Below are positions 55,401-64,000 of a stretch of DNA of 64,000 bases, in pieces. Positions within the stretch are counted from its first letter, which is position 1; each line of letters begins with the position of its first letter. A model generated the notes under the pieces. That model worked only from the letters and a program-made list of their open reading frames with translations, had not been told where the DNA came from and did not search any database. Source of the stretch: Buxus sempervirens. Lineage: Eukaryota > Streptophyta > Magnoliopsida > Buxales > Buxaceae. A program made the translations under genes and the position numbers. The stretch covers positions 14,012,001 through 14,076,000 of the forward strand of contig OX387193.1 in assembly GCA_947561395.2 (NCBI GenBank). The letters run 5' to 3'.

Positions 55401-58400
55401 TCAGTTTTGAGAGCATACTCCTAGGGATTTCCTAAGAGTTTCAAATCTGTTTTGATCTAAAGGTTTGGTAAAAATGTCAGCCAACTGTTTTTCAGTAGAT
55501 ATGTATTCAATCACAACAGTTTTGTCTTCAATCAACTCTCTTATAAAGTGATGCCTGATATCTATATGTTTGGTCCTTGAGTGTTGAACAGGATTCTTAG
55601 AGATATTTATGGCACTTTGATTATCACAGAAGAGAATCATTTGATCTTGATCTATCCCATAATCTGATAACATTTGTTTCATCCAAATAAGTTGAGTACA
55701 ACTGCTTCCTGCAGCAATATACTCAGCTTCAGCAGTACTAAGAGAAACACAGTTTTGTTTCTTGCTTAACCAGGCAATAAGATTATTTCCCATGTAAAAG
55801 CAACCACCAGAGGTGCTTTTTCTGTCATCCATACATCCAGCCCAATCAGCATCAGTGTATCCAGTTAGATGTGGGTTTGTCTCTTTGGAAAACCAGATTC
55901 CCAGATCATTAGTCCCATTAACATATTTTATAATCCTTTTAACAGCATTCAGATGGGATTCTTTAGGATTAGCCTGATATCTAGCACATACTCCAACACT
56001 AAAGCTTATATCAGGTCTACTTGCTGTTAAGTATAGTAGACTCCCAATCATTCCCCTGTACAGGGTAGGGTCTACAACCTTTCCAGATTCATCTTTTCCA
56101 AGTCTTAAACTAGTACTCATAGGAGTCCTAGCATGTTTAGCATGAGTTAAGCTGAATCTCTTAACAAGATTTCTTGAATATTTTGCTTGAGAGAAAAAAA
56201 TTCCTTGTTGAGATTGATAAATCTGAAGACCTAAGAAAAAATTCAGTTCACCCATCATACTCATTTCAAATTCACTTTTCATTAAATCAGCAAAGAGGTG
56301 AGCATGATTTTCAGAAGTGGACCCAAACACAATGTCATCAACATAGATTTGAGCAATCAAAATATGTTTGGACTCTCTTTGAATAAAGAGAGTTTTATCT
56401 ACATTTCCTCTCACAAAACCAGATTCAAGTAAAAAGAAAGTAAGTCTCTCATACCAAGCTCTAGGAGCTTGTTTGAGTCCATACAAAGCTTTGTTCAGTT
56501 TATAGACATATTTAGGATGATTTGTGTCCTCAAATCCTTTAGGTTGCTCTACATAGACCTCTTCATTCAGATATCCATTCAAAAATGCACTCTTAACATC
56601 CATTTGAAACAGTTTAAACTTCAAGTAACATGCAATAGACAGCAGTAATCTGATTGATTCTAACCTAGCTACAGGAGCAAAGGTTTCATCAAAATCTATT
56701 CCTTCTACTTGAGTATACCCCTGAGCAACAAGCCTAGCCTTATTTCTAGTTACTATCCCATTCTCATCAGATTTGTTTTTAAAAATCCACTTGGTTCCTA
56801 TCACATTCAGATCAGAGGGTCTTTCAACCAATTCCCAAACATTATTTCTAGTAAATTGATTCAGTTCTTCATGCATAGCATTCAACCAAGAATCATCTAA
56901 CAATGCATCTTTATAAGATTTTGGCTCAAATTGAGAGAGATAAGAAGAAAATCTTACCTCATTATGTACCTGATGTCTTGTTCTGACACCATCTGAAATA
57001 TTTCCAACAATTTGCTCAGTTGGGTGGTCTTTGAGAGTTCTAGCCAGAGGAACCACTTCAATGCTTGAGGAAGCATCTCTGATTTCATCCTCTTCATCTA
57101 CAGCCTGCATAAATTCACTGTCATTACTTTCATCATCTATTAGCACATTAATAGATTCCATTACAACTGATTTCTGCAAATTAAAAACTCTGTAAGCTCT
57201 ACTAGAAGAGGAATATCCTAGAAAAATTCCTTCATCACTTCTCGAATCAAATTTTCCTAGATTTTCTCTGTCCCTTAAGATATAGCATTTACTTCCAAAT
57301 ACTCTGAAATATTTCAAATTTGGCTGTTTTCCTTTCCAAAGTTCATAGGGAGTTTGTTTCCATCCAGATCTGATATAAACTCTGTTACTAATATAACATG
57401 CAGTGTTTATAGCTTCAGCCCAGAATTTTGTTGAAATTTTCTTGGCTATCATCATGGTTCTAGCCATTTCTTGTAAAACTCTGTTCTTCCTCTCCACAAC
57501 TCCATTTTGTTGTGGGGTCTTAGGAGCAGAAAATTCATGTTTTATTCCATGTTCTTCACAGAAATTGGAAAACATTTGATTCTCAAATTCTGTCCCATGG
57601 TCAGATCTGATTCTTACAATTTTTCCTATTTGCAAGTTCTTTTCAACTTGAATTTGATAGCACAGATGTTTAAAACATTTGAAACAATCAGATTTTTCTC
57701 TTAGAAAATCTACCCAGGTATATCTGCTGTAGTCATCTACTGCAACAAATATATATTTCTTTCCTCCCAGAATTTCAGTCTTTGTAGGTCCCATTAAATC
57801 CATATGAATCAGTTCTAATGGTCTTGATGTTCCTACAGTGTTGATTTTCTTGTGTGTGGCTTTGATTTGTTTTCCTTGGTTGCAAGGACCACACATTCCT
57901 TTCTTTTTAATTTTTCCAAACTTGGGAATTCCTCTAACCAACTCAGACTTAGAGATTTTTGACAAATCTCTATAGTTAATGTGGCCAAGTCTCCTATGCC
58001 ACAAATCAATTTCATTGCCTATGGAGGATTTTAAAGCACACTCATTGTTTCCAACAATCCCATAGCAATTATCACTTGTTCTTTCACCTACAAGAACAGT
58101 TCTACCAGATTTATCCAATATTTTGCATTCTTTTCTGTTAAAATTAACAAATAATCTGGAATCACATAGTTGGCTAATGCTAATAAGATTTGCTTTCAAA
58201 CCTGATACAAATAGAACATTTTTTAAGCATACTCCATTTGGACCTGTAACAGTTCCTTTACCTTTAACTTGGGAAGTGCTTCCATCACCAAATGTAACAC
58301 TTCCACCAAAATATTCTTCAAAGGTACTGAACATAGCCTTACTACCACACATGTGTCTGGAACACCCACTGTCCAAGTACCACATGTTGACATCATGAGC

Positions 58401-60365
58401 TTTTAAAGCTACAGGAACCACATTAGCAACCAATGAATCTTTTCTTACCCAAATCTGTTTCTCTGCAGTCTTCTGAACAGTACCTTCTTCAACTACTTGA
58501 GTTTTTGAAGGAAGCTTCTTAGATAGATTTGAGACTTCCTGATTTAATGTTTCAGTCAATTTTAACAGAGAGTCAAATCTGTTGTATAAGTCTAGAGACT
58601 GACTTTGATTTACCTTTCTCTTATTTTCAAAATATCCATCAGGGAAACCATACAGTTCATAACACTTTGGTCTTATATGGCCTTTTTTATTGCAGTGATG
58701 GCATACAGGTATAAACCTATTTTCAGAAAAATCAACATTTCTAGACTTGCCAGCATTTCTAAACTGTACAAATTTAGATTTCTCAGAAGTTGAAGATTTA
58801 CCTGTTGATCTTACTTCTCCAGCAGAGATTTTCTGTGAAGATTCCTTGTTTTGATTACTTACTCTCATTCTTTTTCCAGCTGAATTTGAGCTTTCAGGAA
58901 CTTCCTTTGAAGTTGATTCCTCAGTAATTTGAAGATTTCCTGCAGAAGAATTTGAAGCATTAGATTTACTTGAATTTGAAACTTTCTCAAATTCAATTAC
59001 TTTACCTTGTAGTTCAGAAATCTGAGCTTCCTTTTCTTTTATTTTTTCAGTTTTTTCAGTTAGAGAAGTTACCAGAAAATTTTCTTTAGCATGTTTTTCA
59101 AGTAACTTCTGGTTTATTGAATCTATTTCTGTAAGAGCTTTCTTTCTCTCTGTTTCTGATTCCTTCAATTTTTTACTCAGTTTCTTGATTTTTTTCTGAG
59201 CTCTACTGAATTCCTTATAGAGCTGATTGTATGCTTCTTGTAGTTCTTCTTCATCATCTGATAAAGTCTCTTTGTTATCTCCTGCAATTCCAGAGATTGA
59301 ACTACCAGAGGAGGATGAGTAAAAAGAATTGAAAGCAGTAAAATTAACAGACATATCCTCATCAGATTGTGAAGAATTATCAGTGTTACTGTCATCCCAA
59401 GTAACCTGATAATTAGTCTTTTTCTTTTTATCTTTTGAGGGACAATCAGATGCAACATGTCCAAATCCTCTACATTTGTAACATTGGACCTCATCATTCT
59501 GAGAAGATTTCTTCTCCTTTCTTGGATCAGACATTTTCTTATCAGATCTCCTGTTAGATCTGTCAATGGATGATGAAGAAGTGGATTGTCTCTTTTTAAA
59601 CATTTTCTTAAACTTTTTGGCTAAGAGGACAAGTTCATCCATATCAACATCAGAATTATCTGATTCTTCAGTATTAACAGATTTTACAGATTTAAGAGCT
59701 ATTCCTTTATTTCTTTTTGGAATATTTAGATCTAGCTCATAAGTCTGTAAAGATCCTACCAGATCTTCTATTCTCATGTTATCTACATCTTTTGCCTCTT
59801 GTATTGCAGTTACTTTAGGTCTGAATCTTTCAGGCAAAGATCTTAAGATTTTTCTAATAACTTTTGATGTAGTAATCTTTTCTCCAAGATTAAAACTAGA
59901 ATTTACAATATCTGAGAGTTTAGCATAAAACTCATCAAAAGACTCATCATCTTTCATATACAGAGTTTCGAAAGATGTAGTAAGTCTCTGAAGTCTGGAC
60001 AACTTGACAGCTGAGGTTCCTTCATGAGTGACCTCTAGGATGTCCCAAGCTTCCTTAGCGACTTCACATGAGGAAATTCTCCTGAATTCCTCAACACTAA
60101 CAGCACAAAATAAGGCATTCATTGCCTTGTTATTCCATCCACATTGATCAGATTCAGTTTTAGTCCACTGATCATGAGGTTTGGAGATCACAACACCTAC
60201 ATCTGTTGTGATCACAGGTGGATGATAACCATTACAAACCGAGAGCCAGACACGCTCATCGATTGACTTCAGGTAAGCTCTCATTCTAGCTTTCCAGTAA
60301 GAATAATTGTTACCTTCAAATAAAGGAGGTCTAGAGGCAGATCCTCCTTCTTTTCCAAAATCCAT
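55401..60365 (-). CDS. gag-pol: Copia gag-pol polyprotein, intact
   Basis: 1654 codons from ATG 60365, 46 bp after the primer site, no stop or frameshift. Order: gag core ([20 protein letters not shown]2-type, about 15-230); CCHC zinc knuckle [14 protein letters not shown] (about 295-308); long coiled coil (about 370-470); second zinc knuckle [14 protein letters not shown] (about 553-566); aspartic protease ([13 protein letters not shown], about 663); pre-integrase HHCC zinc region ([10 protein letters not shown] ... CGPC); integrase core with HMDLMGP (about 853), [10 protein letters not shown] and [10 protein letters not shown]; reverse transcriptase with [11 protein letters not shown] and [11 protein letters not shown] (about 1341); and RNase H ([21 protein letters not shown]) to the end. 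Integrase before RT is diagnostic of Ty1/copia. All catalytic residues I can check are present, so this copy is probably competent. Confidence 0.95.
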   Translation of the reverse strand: MDFGKEGGSASRPPLFEGNNYSYWKARMRAYLKSIDERVWLSVCNGYHPPVITTDVGVVISKPHDQWTKTESDQCGWNNKAMNALFCAVSVEEFRRISSCEVAKEAWDILEVTHEGTSAVKLSRLQRLTTSFETLYMKDDESFDEFYAKLSDIVNSSFNLGEKITTSKVIRKILRSLPERFRPKVTAIQEAKDVDNMRIEDLVGSLQTYELDLNIPKRNKGIALKSVKSVNTEESDNSDVDMDELVLLAKKFKKMFKKRQSTSSSSIDRSNRRSDKKMSDPRKEKKSSQNDEVQCYKCRGFGHVASDCPSKDKKKKTNYQVTWDDSNTDNSSQSDEDMSVNFTAFNSFYSSSSGSSISGIAGDNKETLSDDEEELQEAYNQLYKEFSRAQKKIKKLSKKLKESETERKKALTEIDSINQKLLEKHAKENFLVTSLTEKTEKIKEKEAQISELQGKVIEFEKVSNSSKSNASNSSAGNLQITEESTSKEVPESSNSAGKRMRVSNQNKESSQKISAGEVRSTGKSSTSEKSKFVQFRNAGKSRNVDFSENRFIPVCHHCNKKGHIRPKCYELYGFPDGYFENKRKVNQSQSLDLYNRFDSLLKLTETLNQEVSNLSKKLPSKTQVVEEGTVQKTAEKQIWVRKDSLVANVVPVALKAHDVNMWYLDSGCSRHMCGSKAMFSTFEEYFGGSVTFGDGSTSQVKGKGTVTGPNGVCLKNVLFVSGLKANLISISQLCDSRLFVNFNRKECKILDKSGRTVLVGERTSDNCYGIVGNNECALKSSIGNEIDLWHRRLGHINYRDLSKISKSELVRGIPKFGKIKKKGMCGPCNQGKQIKATHKKINTVGTSRPLELIHMDLMGPTKTEILGGKKYIFVAVDDYSRYTWVDFLREKSDCFKCFKHLCYQIQVEKNLQIGKIVRIRSDHGTEFENQMFSNFCEEHGIKHEFSAPKTPQQNGVVERKNRVLQEMARTMMIAKKISTKFWAEAINTACYISNRVYIRSGWKQTPYELWKGKQPNLKYFRVFGSKCYILRDRENLGKFDSRSDEGIFLGYSSSSRAYRVFNLQKSVVMESINVLIDDESNDSEFMQAVDEEDEIRDASSSIEVVPLARTLKDHPTEQIVGNISDGVRTRHQVHNEVRFSSYLSQFEPKSYKDALLDDSWLNAMHEELNQFTRNNVWELVERPSDLNVIGTKWIFKNKSDENGIVTRNKARLVAQGYTQVEGIDFDETFAPVARLESIRLLLSIACYLKFKLFQMDVKSAFLNGYLNEEVYVEQPKGFEDTNHPKYVYKLNKALYGLKQAPRAWYERLTFFLLESGFVRGNVDKTLFIQRESKHILIAQIYVDDIVFGSTSENHAHLFADLMKSEFEMSMMGELNFFLGLQIYQSQQGIFFSQAKYSRNLVKRFSLTHAKHARTPMSTSLRLGKDESGKVVDPTLYRGMIGSLLYLTASRPDISFSVGVCARYQANPKESHLNAVKRIIKYVNGTNDLGIWFSKETNPHLTGYTDADWAGCMDDRKSTSGGCFYMGNNLIAWLSKKQNCVSLSTAEAEYIAAGSSCTQLIWMKQMLSDYGIDQDQMILFCDNQSAINISKNPVQHSRTKHIDIRHHFIRELIEDKTVVIEYISTEKQLADIFTKPLDQNRFETLRKSLGVCSQN

Positions 60366-60410
60366 GCTATAGATCTAGATCACACTATGTATAGCAATTC
60401 AAAGTGAATA

Positions 60411-60423
60411 GGCTCTGATACCA
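60411..60423 (-). promoter_or_regulatory. Primer binding site, initiator tRNA-Met
   Basis: Minus strand TGGTATCAGAGCC, 2 bp after the 5' LTR, the standard primer for plant Copia elements. Confidence 0.9.
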
Positions 60424-60425
60424 CT

Positions 60426-61459
60426 TGAAAGAGTAGAGGACTACTCTTAAGGTCCACGATCTATAACAATTCAGATTTTAACAATTGCGGAAACAGAACA
60501 CAAAGAAATATACGAGGAAACCTGGATCCAGATCCAGGAAAAACCTCGAGTCTATATGAGGCGACTAACCCTTCAAAATCCACTATTGAATGAGAAGACA
60601 ATTACAAAGGAGAACATACTTAACCTTTACAATTTGACTCACTCAACAGCAATCCACAGTTCGAATCCACGAACTGCTACACAGCTTGAATCCACAAGCT
60701 GCAGAACACGATCAGTCCAGATCGCAAACAATCACTCTCCAGTGATCCACAGTTCGAATCCACGAACTGCTACACAGCTTGAATCCACAAGCTGCAGGAC
60801 ACGATCAATCCAGATCGCAGCAATCCTCTCAGAATCCACTGAGACGATCCAATGCAGTAGGAATCCACCTACGCATCAATCAAGGTCGATCACCAGTCCA
60901 GGCGATCACACGATCAGATGAAGTTCTGAATTGAAGAAGAATCCACTGTCTTCAATTCCAGGCGATCTATCTCAGATCTCCCCCTCACTCAATCGCCGAC
61001 TCTCTAAAGACAATTTGATCGAATCTCAAATCTCTCAAGATCCGAATTCAAAAATGATCCAAAGAAAAAGTCACAATTGAAAATTACAACTCGTCTATTT
61101 AAAGAATAAAACACAGATCGCGTCGAGCGCTGGTAGCGTCGTGAAGCGATCGAAGTAGACGGCTGGTAGCGAACTCATGTCCCGCTCAGAGTGAGTTGAA
61201 TCTGTTAAACGCGCGCTGCTAGCGAGCTGCTAGCGGGAGAGTACGCGGCAGGTGCACGATCCTTGCTTTTGACACACGAAATTCCTTATGCGCTGCCAGC
61301 GGGGTGGCAGCGGCGTGGTAGCAGTGTGGTGGCACCAACTCTTCTTCTTTACTGAATTTACTGAATTTTCATTGTTTAATCTGCACATCTTGAAGCTTTA
61401 TTAGAAACCTAATTTGTCAATCATTTGCCATAACAGGAGTGTGAGTTTTCACACTTACA
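60426..61459 (-). repeat. 5' LTR (right copy) of the Copia element
   Basis: 1034 bp, nearly identical to the left LTR. The minus strand carries a TATA-like CTTTAAATAG near 61097-61106. Confidence 0.92.
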
Positions 61460-61846
61460 GAGGTGTCCCGGATCTGATCTGCTATCTCTGCAGGAATGGC
61501 GACACGAGTCGCCCGGGCTCCTGCCCTACCTCTACGACGGGCTCCCCTACGCTCTCGGATCTCAGCAGCAGGCTAGAAAGGCAAATAAAAAAAAGGGGGT
61601 TTAAGTTGAATGTGATGAAAGAAAGGCCGGATTTTAAAAGGGGAAAGGGAATACCTCTGGGATCGACTCCAGCGAATCCCCAGACACTCCAGAGTCTGAA
61701 TCTGAAAGCTCCAGACCACTGGGAGAAGAAGGCTCAAGGTCCGGCTCGGCCCTAGAAGAAGACGCCACATCGGCCGGATCCCTCCGAACCCTCGAGGATG
61801 AAGGCTCATCTGCAGGACCCCGGGAAGCGCGACGCGTACGGGCCAT

Positions 61847-63529
61847 CTACAAGATCAATTGCAGGGAGAAATTCTTTATATTTCCCATTTAAATAAAATC
61901 ATTATATTTGCTTTTCATGTTTCTGTTAATTTTGATTTTCTCTATTATTAATCAAATTTATTTCGTTTGCAGAAAAATGAAGATCGGAAGAAACACTTCA
62001 GAAAGTGCCCGACCAGACCCGGATTTGATGTCTTTTAGTCTTATTAATTTCTTTATTATTTCTGTTATACATAAGAATTATATATAGAAAACAAAATTTC
62101 CTATATATCCTTCTTATAGACAAAAAAACAAAAACAAAAAAAAAACAAAACAAAAAAAAAAAAAAGAAGAAGAGACAGTAAAAGGAATTTTTAGGATCCT
62201 TGATTTCATGTCCAAAATTGCTTAACTCTCTAAACTACCAAGTTTATCCCATTTTCAGATTCACAGAAGGAAGGAGGCAAAAGGCAGTCAAGGCATGCTC
62301 AAATCAGCATAAAATCATTCAAGCATACAGGAATAATGGCAAACCAGTAAGTCCAAGGGAAAATCAATCCTAAGCATGCCATAAGCAGGAATCAAGAATT
62401 TCGAAAGAAAAGCAGATACAATCAACTGGGCATACACAGCACCTTTTAGAAAAGAAGAAGTTAAAACATGCATTAGACATGAAGAAGGGGGTTAGCTACA
62501 CCGCATCAAAGATGAAAATCGGTTTGGCAGACAGCTAACATATGCAAAATGAGGATCTTATCCTCTTAGCAACTAAGCAACCCAGGAATTCGATCAAGGA
62601 CAAAGAATCAAAATCATGCCTACAACAAGCCCTTTCAACCAGCAAATATATGCATGGATTTTCGGATTAAAAGTTTGCAAGAGAAATACAGTTTCGGTCA
62701 CCTACTTGTTCCAATCAGAAAAGAGAAATTTCGCAAGAAAGGTCCGAGCTTGGTCTCACCACTGATTCAGGAACAAGCAATCACACCACCGAAGATGGAG
62801 AAGATCTAATGTGGTGGGCAAATGAGAATGGAAAATCCCCAGAACCAAGGAGGAGCACAGGTATGGCAAGGAGTATATCCTAGCTTGAAAACAGCCAACA
62901 CAGCAGTTTACTGGAGATGAGCAATGTCGCCGGAAAGGATGAGTTCGCCGGAGGAAGAGTAATTTCACCGGAGAAAGAAGAGATGAAAGCCGGAGAGAAG
63001 GCACGGTCGCCAGAGAAGAGGAACAGCACCGGAGTTCTAGGGTTTTTGCGAAGGAAATAAAGCCAGCCGCGGTCGCGACCTCGGTTTTATGAAACCTAGA
63101 AAACCACACATACAGAACGGTTAGTATTGCAAGTACCTAAAACCGCACGTACAGCACGGTTGAAATCAAAATTGTTAAAAACCGCATGTTCAGTACGGTT
63201 GGCACCCAGAAATGAATTTTTAAAACTTTTTCTCATCTCTTTCAGAAGATCTATGTCCATGATAGTCATGAATTGCAAGAAACACCACCCTATCAACTTT
63301 TGCTTTAAAAATTTGCTCAAATCTCACTTCATAGCCACGAGTGCTCTGTGAGAGGCGAGGAGAGGATTTGACCCTTAAGGTTAGGGACTTTTCATCAGAT
63401 CCTTTAAACGAATTCTTTTTCAAATACCATATTGGAGTTCTTGCAGCTCATAATCGAATGGACATGATCTTGAGAAGCGCAATTTGCAGGTCTTTTTGCT
63501 CTCCGCTGTCAATTGATTCCAATTCCAGC
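61847..63529 (+). other. 3' noncoding region of the Ogre-like element
   Basis: 1.7 kb between antisense gene 2 and the polypurine tract, probably including that gene's promoter on the minus strand. A-rich tract at 62125-62172. A segment rich in GCCGGAG/CACCGGAG words at 62925-63035 holds a 47-codon plus-strand ORF (62917-63060) that I do not call a gene. Motif cluster E lies inside. Confidence 0.55.
63102..63200. repeat. Motif cluster E: three AACCG-N11-CGGTT palindromes
   Basis: Copies at 63102-63122 (left half AACCA), 63141-63161 and 63180-63200, about 1.26 kb upstream of the ATG of antisense gene 2 and 340 bp before the polypurine tract. Confidence 0.85.
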
Positions 63530-63542
63530 AAAGAGGGGGCAG
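63530..63542 (+). promoter_or_regulatory. Polypurine tract of the Ogre-like element
   Basis: AAAGAGGGGGCAG one base before the 3' LTR start TGTAGACACCCC at 63544. It primes plus-strand DNA synthesis. Confidence 0.85.
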
Positions 63543-63543
63543 T

Positions 63544-64000
63544 TGTAGACACCCCAAATTGCACCTCAATATAAGAGAATAACTAAGAAGGGCTCCAAAA
63601 GTCTTATTTGAGCCTTGACATATGTCAAACTTTCAAAAACTTTCAGAATCAGTGCCAACCGTACTGAATATGCGGTTTTTATAATTTCGGTCTCAACCGC
63701 TCTGTATGTGCGGTTGCAACCGCACACACAGCACGGTTCAAATCCATGCTTGTTGCGCTGGCGGCCACGTGGCTTCGCGAAGCTTCGGCCGTTGAGCCGC
63801 GTGGACAGCAATCAATTAAAGCATAACTGAATTGAACCGTCCTGTATATACGGTTTGGTTAAATTTGTATATGAACCGCACTTTGAGTGATGGTTGTGTA
63901 GAAACCGCACTGAGTATACGGTTTTGGCTGTTTAGGGGATTTGCGAAATGGCTCGATCTCTGAGCCTTATTTACGCATATTACCTCTCTCTTAGGGACTT
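63544..64000 (+). repeat. 3' LTR of the Ogre-like element, cut by the window edge
   Basis: 457 bp, matching 8342-8798 at all but about eight positions. Polypurine tract on its left shows it is the 3' LTR. Confidence 0.9.
63657..63923. repeat. Motif cluster F: six AACCG-N11-CGGTT palindromes
   Basis: Copies at 63657-63677, 63695-63715, 63718-63738, 63835-63855, 63874-63895 (right half TGGTT, one extra base) and 63903-63923. The two copies broken in the 5' LTR are intact here. Confidence 0.85.

Larger units (their letters stand above)
51352..61459 (-). mobile_element. Young SIRE-type Ty1/copia retrotransposon
   Basis: 10,108 bp in minus orientation with a perfect target duplication GAGGT (51347-51351 and 61460-61464). 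LTRs of 1035 and 1034 bp differ at only about three positions (for example CCCACTC versus CCCGCTC and one G in a G run), so insertion is recent. Initiator-Met primer site, one intact gag-pol frame, a third ORF between pol and the 3' LTR, and a polypurine tract. The large gag with two zinc motifs and the extra 3' ORF point to the SIRE/Maximus lineage. Confidence 0.92.
48880..61846 (-). pseudogene. Antisense gene 2: plant mobile domain protein, split by a Copia element
   Basis: Second antisense gene of the Ogre-like element. Exons: 61846-61655; 61572-61460, continuing at 51351-50605 across the Copia insertion; 50471-50313; 50228-49836; 49753-49577; and 49503 to about 48880. All introns are GT-AG and in phase 0. 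The product would be about 800 aa: charged Ser-rich N-terminus; plant mobile domain (FGFGPFITITGVRQDR, ERFFPETLSFHLPDVEIGI, TLITGIRMTGD); coiled coil (EAQLEEVRARYADLERQL); and a Glu/Pro/Val-rich acidic tail with a duplicated EEDVPGVAEPEA block. Broken three ways: the 10.1-kb Copia insertion, a TGA at 51208-51210 (fits CGA-to-TGA), and a probable frameshift near 49090 in the tail. Confidence 0.78.
8342..64000 (+). mobile_element. Giant Ogre-like (Tat-lineage Ty3/gypsy) retrotransposon, right end outside window
   Basis: 5' LTR 8342-10730, tRNA-Arg primer site 10733-10750, gag-pro 14130-17753, pol 18032-21496, antisense gene 1 22597-24203, antisense gene 2 48880-61846, polypurine tract 63530-63542 and start of the 3' LTR at 63544. 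Without the two nested insertions the visible part is about 21.3 kb, and about 23 kb with a full 3' LTR, a size typical of Ogre. Lineage evidence: the order RT - RNase H - second (archaeal-type) RNase H - integrase, the Arg primer, an apparent intron between protease and RT, and antisense plant-mobile-domain genes. The two LTRs differ at about 8 of 457 comparable bases. In-frame stops in gag and pol suggest it is no longer autonomous. Confidence 0.88.

Noticed and set aside
1..64000. tRNA, rRNA, organelle-derived or pararetroviral segments
   Set aside because: I looked for cloverleaf-type tRNA genes, rDNA, and movement-protein or pararetroviral RT signatures and saw none. The only tRNA-like strings are primer binding sites.

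Overview
The window is nuclear DNA from a large, repeat-rich flowering-plant genome. The reasons are a five-exon expansin-like gene with GT-AG introns, an F-box relic, and almost 60 kb of LTR retrotransposons of plant-only lineages (Tat/Ogre-type Ty3 with antisense plant-mobile-domain genes, and a SIRE-type Copia). A eudicot is likely; I cannot name the species.

Layout. 1-6636 is the only ordinary genic DNA: a frameshifted F-box pseudogene (494-803), a complete expansin-like B gene on the minus strand (1858-5071, 251 aa) and a decayed hAT-like element near 5440-6009. From 6637 to the right edge the window is a stack of retrotransposon insertions. Level 0 is the 5' end of an LTR element (6637-7910). 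Level 1 is a truncated TGTAACG-type LTR (7911-8341). Level 2 is a giant Ogre-like element running from 8342 beyond 64000, with 5' LTR, tRNA-Arg primer site, gag-pro-pol on the plus strand, two spliced plant-mobile-domain genes on the minus strand, polypurine tract and the start of the 3' LTR.

Inside level 2 lie two insertions. The first is a solo LTR (24268-48486, TSD TTCTG). It contains an inverted Ogre-like solo LTR (25831-47540, TSD CTTGG). That contains an 18.8-kb gag-only element on the minus strand (25906-44752, TSD GCCAC), which itself holds another solo LTR (38168-40529). The second is a young 10.1-kb SIRE-type Copia element (51352-61459, TSD GAGGT) with nearly identical LTRs and an intact 1654-codon gag-pol frame. 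It splits the second antisense gene of the Ogre element.

How the parts work together. The Ogre copy has in-frame stops in gag and pol, so it is probably not autonomous now. The gag-only element has the same type of primer site and polypurine tract and two gag-like ORFs but no pol, so it probably depends on an Ogre-type partner. The Copia element looks able to act by itself.

The most unusual signals are: (1) a 21-bp imperfect palindrome, AACCG-N11-CGGTT, found 31 times in seven clusters confined to the noncoding parts of the Ogre family (LTRs, leader, and around the antisense genes); (2) four tandem stem-loops at 47752-47877 with an almost invariant 15-nt loop and stems that differ in sequence yet still pair; (3) an exact 147-bp tandem repeat in the gag-only element's LTR; (4) family-specific CpG-rich word arrays in several LTR families. 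Together (1) and the antisense genes suggest, as an inference only, an element-encoded regulatory or anti-silencing system.
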